The notes under the pieces were generated by a model. That model made no database searches and was not told the DNA's origin. It was given only the letters and a program-made list of their open reading frames with translations. From Prevotellaceae bacterium (GTDB taxonomy: Bacteria; Bacteroidota; Bacteroidia; Bacteroidales; UBA932), in contig JAIRUB010000232.1 of the NCBI GenBank assembly GCA_031254635.1, forward strand, positions 1 to 5,006: DNA of 5,006 nucleotides, given 5' to 3'. A program made the position numbers and the translations under genes. Below are positions 1 to 5,006 of this stretch, piece by piece (position 1 is the first letter of the stretch; each line of letters starts with the position of its first letter).

Positions 1-2382
1 AACGGTACGGGTATTAAAGGAATTATTATTGACGGAACAAGCAGTACACCATTAGAATTTAGCACAGTGAGCCTGTCCGACAGCACAGCTAAGGTACTTG
101 CCGTAAGAACTACTAACGAAAAAGGTGAGTTCATCTTGACTACCATACCTGTTGGCGAATATAATCTGAAAGTTTCTTATGTCGGCTATGCCGAATTGAC
201 ACAGCCGATAAGCGTAACAGAGGGACAAACGGAAATAGACCTCGGGAATATTACTATTGAGCCCGATGCTCAGCAATTAGCAAGCGTAGTGGTAACCGCT
301 AAACGCCCTACTATCGAACGCCATGTGGACAAATTGGTGGTTAACATAGCTAACACCATAGCTGCCGATAACAGCACTGCCGAAGAACTGCTAAAAAAAG
401 CGCCCGGCGTAACCATTGACCGCGACGGCAATGTGATGTTAAACGGAAGAGCGGTGCAGGTGTGGATTGACAACCGTCCTACCCATCTCAGCGGTCAAGA
501 TTTGGTAGCCCTCCTCAGCGCCACCGATGGCTCTACCATTGACAAGATTGAAATTATTGATAATCCATCAAGCAAATACGATGCTGCCGGCAGCGCCGGA
601 ATTATCAATATCAGGACGAAGAAGAATTTCCTCAGCGGTTTTCACGGCAATGTCAGAACAGGCTATACGCAATATCTTGAAAGTGAAGACGGCTACTTCT
701 ACGGCGCTAATGCCTCGGTAAACCTCAACTACCGCAACGATCTTATCAGCACTTTTATTAATTACGGCATACAACACATGGAAGGATTTGCCAAGCTTAC
801 AGAAGATGTTAAATCCGAGAATATCGGTTACCAACGCTATAGCAGTACCTTGTTAAACTATAACTATACACCTCAAAATATCAAAACAGGCATTGACTTT
901 TTCATTGATAAGAAGAATACCATAGGACTGATAGGAGGTTTTAATCTTCGTGGAGGTAAAGAGCGTGACAGTGGTTTCGCTATTGTTGGTCCGCGTAACG
1001 CTCCAATAGAAGAATCTGTAACCATCGGCGATAATACCAACTCATTCCGTAATGCCACGCTGAACTTAAACTACACGCATTTATTCGGTGAAAATTCCAG
1101 CCATGATTTAACCGCTAACCTTGACTACATTTATTATGCCACCGAGCCAAAGCAATACAGTCACACAGATTTTTCTCATTTTTTTCCGCCCAAAGATACT
1201 ACAGAAACATTCCAAAACAACTCCGACCAGGTGACGCAGGTGTTTTCAGCTAAAATTGACTATACCCGCCCGATTAATGGCAAGATGATGATGGAAGCCG
1301 GTGGAAAAATAGGCTATTCACGCAACGATAGTGAAATCCTGCGCCGTGATTTCACATCCACCGGTGGATGGCAAAAAACCGATAGCCTCAGTAATGCCTT
1401 TGAATATGATGAGGTGATAAGCGCTTTGTATGCCAACTATAGCTGGCAAATCAACCAGCAGTGGAGCGCCAAAGCCGGGCTGCGCTGGGAAAATACTTAT
1501 ACCAAGGGAACGTGGAAAAGCGCCGATAGCCTAACCTCGCAAACTTACAACGATTTTTTCCCCACGCTCTTTTTGGGCTACAATCCCCATGCAATGCATA
1601 ATTTAAGTCTCTCATACACCCGGCGCCTGCAACGCCCGAATTATTGGCAGCTCAATCCCTTTCGCCGTTATGCCGGCGCCTATACCTATATTCAAGGAAC
1701 TTCGGACTTGTCGCCCTCCTACTCCAACAATATCCAGCTATCCTATACTGCCTTTCAAAGGTGGAACATTGGAATGAGCTTTAGCCATACCAAAGGGATG
1801 ATTATACAAGTGCCTGAATTTGACGAGGACACCGGAGAAACCGGTTATGTGCAAGGGAATTTCGGACAGAATTATATGACAGGAATATGGGTTTCGGCAT
1901 CAATGCTTCCACTTGCCAAATGGTGGTATTTTACCACCACTGTATATGGCTCTCACATATCGAATAAAGATGGTGAGGTTAATACGCAATCATGGCACTC
2001 TTACATTAATGTCAACAACACCTTTCTCTTAGGTAAAACCTGGTCGGCTGAAATTACAGGCTGGATGCAAAGCCCAACCATTTGGGGTTATTATGATATA
2101 AAAGCCCAGGGCAGTGTTAGTGCAGGCGTTAAAAAGACTTTCGCTGACAATAAAGGCGCCTTGTCCTTATACCTTGATGATATTTTTAAGACACAGTCCA
2201 GCAATGTTACCATGTCGCGTGAGGGTACGGTAAGGTATGCCGAGAACCTTTGGAGCAGCCGTGCAATTCGTTTCTCTTTCTCATGGCGTTTCGGAACGAT
2301 GAGCGCTCCGGCAAAGCAACGCAAGGTAAGCCAACAGGAAGAAGTTCAACGCATGGGCGCCGGCGATAGCGGAGCGAGATGA
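1..2382 (+). CDS. TonB-dependent receptor-like outer-membrane beta-barrel protein (5' partial)
   Basis: The reading frame is open from base 1 to a TGA stop, giving 793 visible residues; the start lies upstream. The GTG at 67 is internal, because the 22 codons before it continue the same domain. Visible residues 1 to about 85 form a carboxypeptidase-regulatory-like beta-sandwich (GIKGIIIDGTSSTPLEFSTV, then NEKGEFILTTIPVGEYNLKV and YVGY). A linker, VVVTAKRP, leads into a plug-like region at about 100-208 with APGVTIDRDGNVMLNGR and PSSKYDAAGSAGIINIRTKK. The rest is a barrel rich in alternating aromatic strands. It ends in the strand RFSFSWRFG, followed by a charged tail of about 30 residues. This matches the Bacteroidota outer-membrane beta-barrel family (TonB-receptor-like, OMP_b-brl_3 type) in order and size, with probably only the signal peptide and a few residues missing. 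Such proteins sit in the outer membrane and are thought to import ligands using TonB energy. The substrate cannot be read from sequence, and no SusD partner follows. It converges with groEL. Confidence 0.93.
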   Translation, partial: NGTGIKGIIIDGTSSTPLEFSTVSLSDSTAKVLAVRTTNEKGEFILTTIPVGEYNLKVSYVGYAELTQPISVTEGQTEIDLGNITIEPDAQQLASVVVTAKRPTIERHVDKLVVNIANTIAADNSTAEELLKKAPGVTIDRDGNVMLNGRAVQVWIDNRPTHLSGQDLVALLSATDGSTIDKIEIIDNPSSKYDAAGSAGIINIRTKKNFLSGFHGNVRTGYTQYLESEDGYFYGANASVNLNYRNDLISTFINYGIQHMEGFAKLTEDVKSENIGYQRYSSTLLNYNYTPQNIKTGIDFFIDKKNTIGLIGGFNLRGGKERDSGFAIVGPRNAPIEESVTIGDNTNSFRNATLNLNYTHLFGENSSHDLTANLDYIYYATEPKQYSHTDFSHFFPPKDTTETFQNNSDQVTQVFSAKIDYTRPINGKMMMEAGGKIGYSRNDSEILRRDFTSTGGWQKTDSLSNAFEYDEVISALYANYSWQINQQWSAKAGLRWENTYTKGTWKSADSLTSQTYNDFFPTLFLGYNPHAMHNLSLSYTRRLQRPNYWQLNPFRRYAGAYTYIQGTSDLSPSYSNNIQLSYTAFQRWNIGMSFSHTKGMIIQVPEFDEDTGETGYVQGNFGQNYMTGIWVSASMLPLAKWWYFTTTVYGSHISNKDGEVNTQSWHSYINVNNTFLLGKTWSAEITGWMQSPTIWGYYDIKAQGSVSAGVKKTFADNKGALSLYLDDIFKTQSSNVTMSREGTVRYAENLWSSRAIRFSFSWRFGTMSAPAKQRKVSQQEEVQRMGAGDSGAR

Positions 2383-2390
2383 TTTTGGTG

Positions 2391-2415
2391 AAAGGGTGAA
2401 AAACTTTTACCCTTT
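2391..2415 (+). terminator. Hairpin just after the receptor stop, possible weak terminator
   Basis: Eight bases after the receptor stop, AAAGGGTGAAA (2391-2401) pairs with TTTTACCCTTT (2405-2415) around an AAC loop. The stem has eleven pairs, one of them G-U. The 3' arm ends in TTT and runs into ATTAAT rather than a clean U-tract, so termination would be weak or factor-assisted. It could also act in 3'-end stability. The position fits the end of the receptor transcript, but function is inferred. Confidence 0.45.
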
Positions 2416-2446
2416 ATTAATCACTAAACTAACCGTTAATCACTAT

Positions 2447-2476
2447 AAAAAAAAACTGCCCGGTAACCCCGAACAG
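2447..2476 (-). terminator. Rho-independent terminator of groEL
   Basis: On the minus strand, CTGTTCGG (2469-2476) pairs with CCGGGCAG (2456-2463) around the five-base loop GGTTA, followed at once by nine T (2447-2455). The eight-pair stem includes two G-U pairs. Those positions become C-A mismatches if the other strand is transcribed, so the signal works only in the groEL direction. It starts about 33 bases past the groEL stop. Confidence 0.88.
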
Positions 2477-2509
2477 CCTTTACTTAATTGCATATCGCTT
2501 AATCGCAGA

Positions 2510-4144
2510 CTACATCATTCCACCCATACCGCCCATGCCCGGAGCGCCCATAGGCATTGGATTTTCTTCCTTCTTGTCGGCCAACACACATTCGGTGGTC
2601 AGGAACATACCGGCAACCGAAGCTGCGTTTTCCAAAGCTACGCGAGCTACTTTTGTAGGGTCAATAACACCTGATTTGAACAATTCTTCATATTTGTCGG
2701 TACGGGCATTGTAACCGTAGTCGCCTTTGCCTTCTTTTATTTTTTGTACCACAACACTGCCTTCCATTCCTGCATTTTCAACGATTTGGCGTAGTGGTTC
2801 TTCAATAGCACGTTTTACGATATGAATACCGGTGGTTTCGTCTTCATTCTCGCCTTTCAGTGTCTCAAGAACGTCAATAGCGCGGACGTAAGCTACCCCG
2901 CCGCCGGGGATAATACCTTCTTCAACGGCTGCACGGGTAGCATGCAAAGCGTCGTCAACGCGGTCTTTCTTTTCTTTCATTTCCATCTCTGTGGCAGCGC
3001 CTACATATAATACAGCTACACCACCGGCTAATTTTGCTAAACGTTCTTGCAATTTTTCACGGTCGTAGTCGCTGGTGGTTGTTTCCATTTGTTTGCGGAT
3101 TTGGCCTACGCGATGTTCAATATTCTTTTTTTCGCCGCCGCCGTTTACGATGGTAGTATTTTCCTTGTCAATAGTTACCTTTTCGGCCTTACCGAGCATT
3201 TCGGGGCGAGCGCTGTCGAGCTTAAATCCTTTTTCTTCGGAAATTACCATACCTCCGGTGAGGATAGCAATGTCTTCGAGCATTTCTTTACGACGGTCGC
3301 CGAAGCCCGGAGCCTTAACAGCGGCAACCTTGATGGTGCCGCGCAGGCGATTTACTACTAAGGTAGAGAGCGCTTCGCCGTCAACATCTTCAGCAATAAT
3401 TAATAAGGAACGGCCGCTTTGAGCCACCGGTTCTAATAGCGGCATCAAATCTTTCATAGTCGAAATCTTACGGTCAGTAAGAAGTATCATCGGGTTTTCG
3501 AGTACGGCTTCCATCTTTTCACCGTCAGTCATAAAATAAGCTGAGATATAACCACGGTCGAATTGCATACCTTCTACTACCTTCACTTCGGTATCAGTAC
3601 CTTTGGCCTCTTCAACGGTAATCACACCTTCTTTCTTTACCTTAGCCATTGCTTCGGCAATCAATTTACCAATGTTGGTGTCATTATTGGCAGAAACGGT
3701 AGCTACCTGTTCGATTTTAGCCAAATCGTCACCTACGGCTTTACTTTGCTGCCTCAGGCTCTCAATTACAGCCACTACAGCCTTATCGATACCGCGCTTC
3801 AGATCCATAGGATTAGCGCCGGCAGTAACATTTTTCAATCCTACGTTGATGATTGATTGTGCCAGCACAGTGGCAGTAGTTGTGCCATCGCCTGCCTGGT
3901 CGGCGGTTTTAGAAGCTACTTCTTTAACCATTTGAGCGCCCATGTTGGCGAAGCGGTCGTCGAGTTCAATTTCTTTAGCTACAGTTACGCCGTCCTTAGA
4001 GATTTGGGGTGCGCCGTACTTTTTATCAATAACCACATTGCGGCCTTTGGGTCCTAAGGTTATTTTTACTGCATTAGCCAATGCATCCACGCCTTCTTTC
4101 ATGATGTCGCGTGCTTCTATGTTGAATTTAATTTCTTTAGCCAT
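2510..4144 (-). CDS. groEL: Chaperonin GroEL (Cpn60, Hsp60)
   Basis: This is the 544-residue ATP-driven chaperonin subunit that assembles into a double seven-membered ring in the cytosol and folds proteins under the GroES lid. The length is normal for the family and the gene is intact from ATG to TAG. Visible hallmarks are the nucleotide-binding LGPKGRNVV at 30-38, GDGTTT at 85-90 with the metal-binding Asp86, the catalytic-type Asp398 in DDALHATR, and the cpn60 signature AAVEEGIIPGGG at 405-416. The apical domain spans roughly 190-375. The C-terminus is the flexible Gly-Met tail (GAPGMGGMGGMM) that fills the cavity. The start follows an A-rich leader without a Shine-Dalgarno, as usual in Bacteroidota, and MAKEIKFN aligns with known N-termini. 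It lies 90 bases after groES, almost certainly co-transcribed, and ends before a strong terminator. Confidence 0.99.
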   Translation of the reverse strand: MAKEIKFNIEARDIMKEGVDALANAVKITLGPKGRNVVIDKKYGAPQISKDGVTVAKEIELDDRFANMGAQMVKEVASKTADQAGDGTTTATVLAQSIINVGLKNVTAGANPMDLKRGIDKAVVAVIESLRQQSKAVGDDLAKIEQVATVSANNDTNIGKLIAEAMAKVKKEGVITVEEAKGTDTEVKVVEGMQFDRGYISAYFMTDGEKMEAVLENPMILLTDRKISTMKDLMPLLEPVAQSGRSLLIIAEDVDGEALSTLVVNRLRGTIKVAAVKAPGFGDRRKEMLEDIAILTGGMVISEEKGFKLDSARPEMLGKAEKVTIDKENTTIVNGGGEKKNIEHRVGQIRKQMETTTSDYDREKLQERLAKLAGGVAVLYVGAATEMEMKEKKDRVDDALHATRAAVEEGIIPGGGVAYVRAIDVLETLKGENEDETTGIHIVKRAIEEPLRQIVENAGMEGSVVVQKIKEGKGDYGYNARTDKYEELFKSGVIDPTKVARVALENAASVAGMFLTTECVLADKKEENPMPMGAPGMGGMGGMM

Positions 4145-4152
4145 TTTATTTT

Positions 4153-4231
4153 TTGTTTAATTGTTAATTTGTTTAATCGTTTATGTTTAGACGTAAATAT
4201 TTAAACAGTTAAACGCCTAAACAGTTAAACG
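4153..4231 (-). repeat. GTTTA-rich direct and inverted repeats in the groES-groEL spacer
   Basis: Two perfect 14-base copies, read on the minus strand as CGTTTAACTGTTTA, lie at 4218-4231 and 4202-4215 with a two-base gap (period 16). Downstream, TAAACATAAACG (4178-4189) is complementary to either copy apart from a two-base bulge. With the nearer copy it gives 12 pairs around a 12-base loop (4190-4201). Nearer the groEL start, ATTAAACAA occurs twice (4169-4177 and 4153-4161), also 16 bases apart. The repeats and the pairing are seen directly; a role in folding, stability or translation of the groESL mRNA is inference. Confidence 0.6.
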
Positions 4232-4234
4232 GTA

Positions 4235-4504
4235 TTACACTACCGCCAAGACGTCAGATTGACGCATCATCATATAATCTATACCGTCGATGGTAATTTC
4301 GGTGCCGGCATATTTGCCGTATAATACTTCGTCGCCAACTTTAAGTTCCATAGGTTCGTCTTTTTTTCCGCTACCTACTGCAACAACTTTCCCACGTTGG
4401 GGTTTTTCCTTGGCGGTGTCGGGGATGTACAAGCCGCTGGCGGTTTTTTCTTCAGCCGCTGCAGGCTCTACCAATACTCTGTCTGATAATGGTTTGATTT
4501 TCAT
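4235..4504 (-). CDS. groES: Co-chaperonin GroES (Cpn10, Hsp10)
   Basis: GroES forms the heptameric lid that caps GroEL and closes the folding chamber. The protein is 89 residues, slightly shorter than the E. coli form but complete. The N-terminus IKPLSDRVLVE (3-13) is the cpn10 signature. Residues 16-33 form the mobile loop that contacts the GroEL apical domain, with hydrophobic GLYIP at 24-28 in the form usual in Bacteroidota. GKVVAVGSGK (38-47) leads into a short roof loop, and the end (GIDYMMMRQSDVLAVV) is the closing strand. The ATG at 4504 is the only sensible start because the signature begins two residues later; its leader is AT-rich and lacks a Shine-Dalgarno. It is the first gene of groES-groEL, cut off from secG by a terminator, with a candidate promoter about 55-90 bases upstream. 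Confidence 0.99.
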   Translation of the reverse strand: MKIKPLSDRVLVEPAAAEEKTASGLYIPDTAKEKPQRGKVVAVGSGKKDEPMELKVGDEVLYGKYAGTEITIDGIDYMMMRQSDVLAVV

Positions 4505-4541
4505 AATGTTAATATTTTAATTTAAAAATTTAATAATAATG

Positions 4542-4587
4542 TTTTTCTGCTAAAAATTAGTACAAATAGAATGCCAAAGCAGAAAAA
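4542..4587. repeat. Inverted repeat flanking the candidate groES promoter
   Basis: TTTTTCTGC (4542-4550) and GCAGAAAAA (4579-4587) are perfect nine-base inverted copies, 28 bases apart, on either side of the proposed -7 box. With a start near 4557 only one arm would be transcribed, so a role would more likely be at the DNA level. It may also be chance in AT-rich sequence. Confidence 0.4.
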
Positions 4588-4596
4588 CTGACAAAA
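4561..4596 (-). promoter_or_regulatory. Candidate promoter of groESL
   Basis: Two readings overlap on the minus strand. The first is the Bacteroidota housekeeping type (TTTG at -33, TAnnTTTG at -7): TTTTG at 4592-4596, then TCTATTTG at 4563-4570 with one mismatch, 21 bases apart. It would start transcription near 4557 and leave a leader of about 50 bases. The second is a sigma-54-like element, TTGGCATTCTATTTGTA (4561-4577), with the -24 GG kept and the -12 GC changed to GT. Both are motif matches by eye, and which one is used, if either, is open. Confidence 0.4.
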
Positions 4597-4601
4597 TGTC
4601 A
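4589..4601. promoter_or_regulatory. Palindrome TGACA-AAA-TGTCA, possible operator of groESL
   Basis: A perfect five-base dyad with a three-base centre lies upstream of groES and overlaps the proposed -33 box, the right place for a repressor or activator of a heat-shock operon. It differs from the HrcA operator CIRCE (TTAGCACTC-N9-GAGTGCTAA), which is absent. The palindrome is seen directly; the bound protein is unknown. Confidence 0.35.
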
Positions 4602-4621
4602 TTTTTAGGATATATTAGGGT

Positions 4622-4657
4622 AAAAAAAGCCGTCCTTCGGTTAATAGAACGGCTTTT
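4622..4657 (-). terminator. Rho-independent terminator of secG
   Basis: On the minus strand, AAAAGCCGTTC (4647-4657) pairs with GGACGGCTTTT (4625-4635): eleven pairs, one of them G-U, around an 11-base loop. The T-run covers 4622-4628. It begins 17 bases after the secG stop. Read on the other strand the stem is shorter and its T-run is only four bases, so it mainly serves secG and insulates groES from read-through. Confidence 0.87.
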
Positions 4658-4674
4658 GCATATTTATAATACAC

Positions 4675-5006
4675 TTATTCTTCGGTTGTTGATGTTGGAT
4701 TGGGTTGCGGCATAGCGGGAAATTCGGGTTGTCCCGGCGTTGACTGCACATTTTCCAACTGTTTTTGGATGGTTGAGGCATCGTCACTACCCCCACGTGA
4801 TAATAATGCGGTACCTGCCAAACAAAGTACTAATACACTGATGGCTAAGGTCCATGTGGCCTTTTCTAAAAAATCGGCTGTTTGACGAACGCCGAAGGCC
4901 TGGTTGCCGGCGGCAAAGTTGGCTGCCAATCCGCCGCCTTTGGAATTTTGTACCAATACTACTAAGGTCAGTAATATACAAGCTATGATAATTAATACGG
5001 CTACAA
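4675..5006 (-). CDS. secG: Preprotein translocase subunit SecG (5' partial)
   Basis: SecG is the small inner-membrane subunit of the SecYEG channel and assists SecA-driven export. The frame is open to the window edge, showing 109 residues before TAA; the true start lies beyond 5006. A TTG at 4956 could be taken as a start, but it falls inside VVLVQNSKGGG and would remove the first membrane segment. Visible order: first transmembrane helix (VAVLIIIACILLTLVVLV, residues 1-18), the family motif QNSKGGGL (19-26), a Gly/Ala/Asn loop, FGVRQTADFLEKATWTLA (37-54), the second helix to about 68, then a polar tail of some 40 residues rich in Pro, Gln and acidic residues. That order is typical of SecG. 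Only the first few residues are likely missing. It is followed by its own terminator and then by groES. Confidence 0.95.
   Translation of the reverse strand, partial: VAVLIIIACILLTLVVLVQNSKGGGLAANFAAGNQAFGVRQTADFLEKATWTLAISVLVLCLAGTALLSRGGSDDASTIQKQLENVQSTPGQPEFPAMPQPNPTSTTEE

Noticed and set aside
67..69. GTG as the start codon of the receptor
   Set aside because: The frame is open back to base 1, and the upstream residues (GIKGIIIDGTSSTPLEF) are the first strands of the same regulatory-like domain.
568..1058. Open frames on the minus strand and in a second plus frame within the receptor gene
   Set aside because: They overlap a full-length domain-bearing reading frame and have no independent support.
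2396..4160. Several open frames of 60-115 codons on the plus strand opposite groEL
   Set aside because: They are antisense shadows of a highly conserved gene; none shows a recognisable domain, a credible leader or a composition of its own.
4202..4231. CRISPR-like array
   Set aside because: There are only two 14-base copies with a two-base gap, far from the repeat and spacer sizes of CRISPR.
4505..4674. CIRCE (HrcA operator) upstream of groES
   Set aside because: No TTAGCACTC-N9-GAGTGCTAA or close variant is present; the inverted repeats found here differ in sequence and spacing.
4954..4956. TTG as the start codon of secG
   Set aside because: It would delete the first transmembrane helix, which is plainly encoded up to the window edge and precedes QNSKGGG as in the family.
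4787..4981. A separate 64-codon frame on the minus strand inside secG
   Set aside because: It is out of frame with the clear SecG sequence and has no recognisable feature.

Overview
The window looks like chromosomal DNA from a member of the Bacteroidota. Four things point that way: a TonB-dependent outer-membrane receptor with an N-terminal carboxypeptidase-regulatory-like domain, a GroES with the GLYIP-type mobile loop, AT-rich intergenic regions, and start codons preceded by A-rich leaders with no Shine-Dalgarno sequence. The class or genus cannot be fixed from this stretch. My leaning towards a Chitinophagia-, Sphingobacteriia- or Saprospiria-like lineage is only an impression.

Layout. 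The left half (1-2382, + strand) is one large receptor-like gene that begins before the window. The right half (minus strand) reads secG, then groES, then groEL, and secG begins beyond the right edge. The receptor and groEL converge on a 127-bp gap. That gap holds a strong minus-strand terminator for groEL and a long hairpin just after the receptor stop. A second strong terminator separates secG from groES, so groESL is probably its own transcription unit. Its likely control region (about 4550-4605) carries overlapping promoter-like motifs and a TGACA-AAA-TGTCA palindrome. No CIRCE element is present.

Function. GroES and GroEL form the folding chamber of the cytosol. SecG is a small subunit of the SecYEG translocon, the route by which outer-membrane proteins such as the receptor leave the cytoplasm. 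The secG-groES-groEL linkage is familiar in Bacteroidota and is probably conserved synteny rather than a new system.

No convincing undescribed system was found, and there are no mobile elements, CRISPR arrays or RNA genes. The points most worth a second look are the unusual repeats and possible competing hairpins in the groES-groEL spacer and the control region of groES. No gene-free stretch exceeds about 170 bp.
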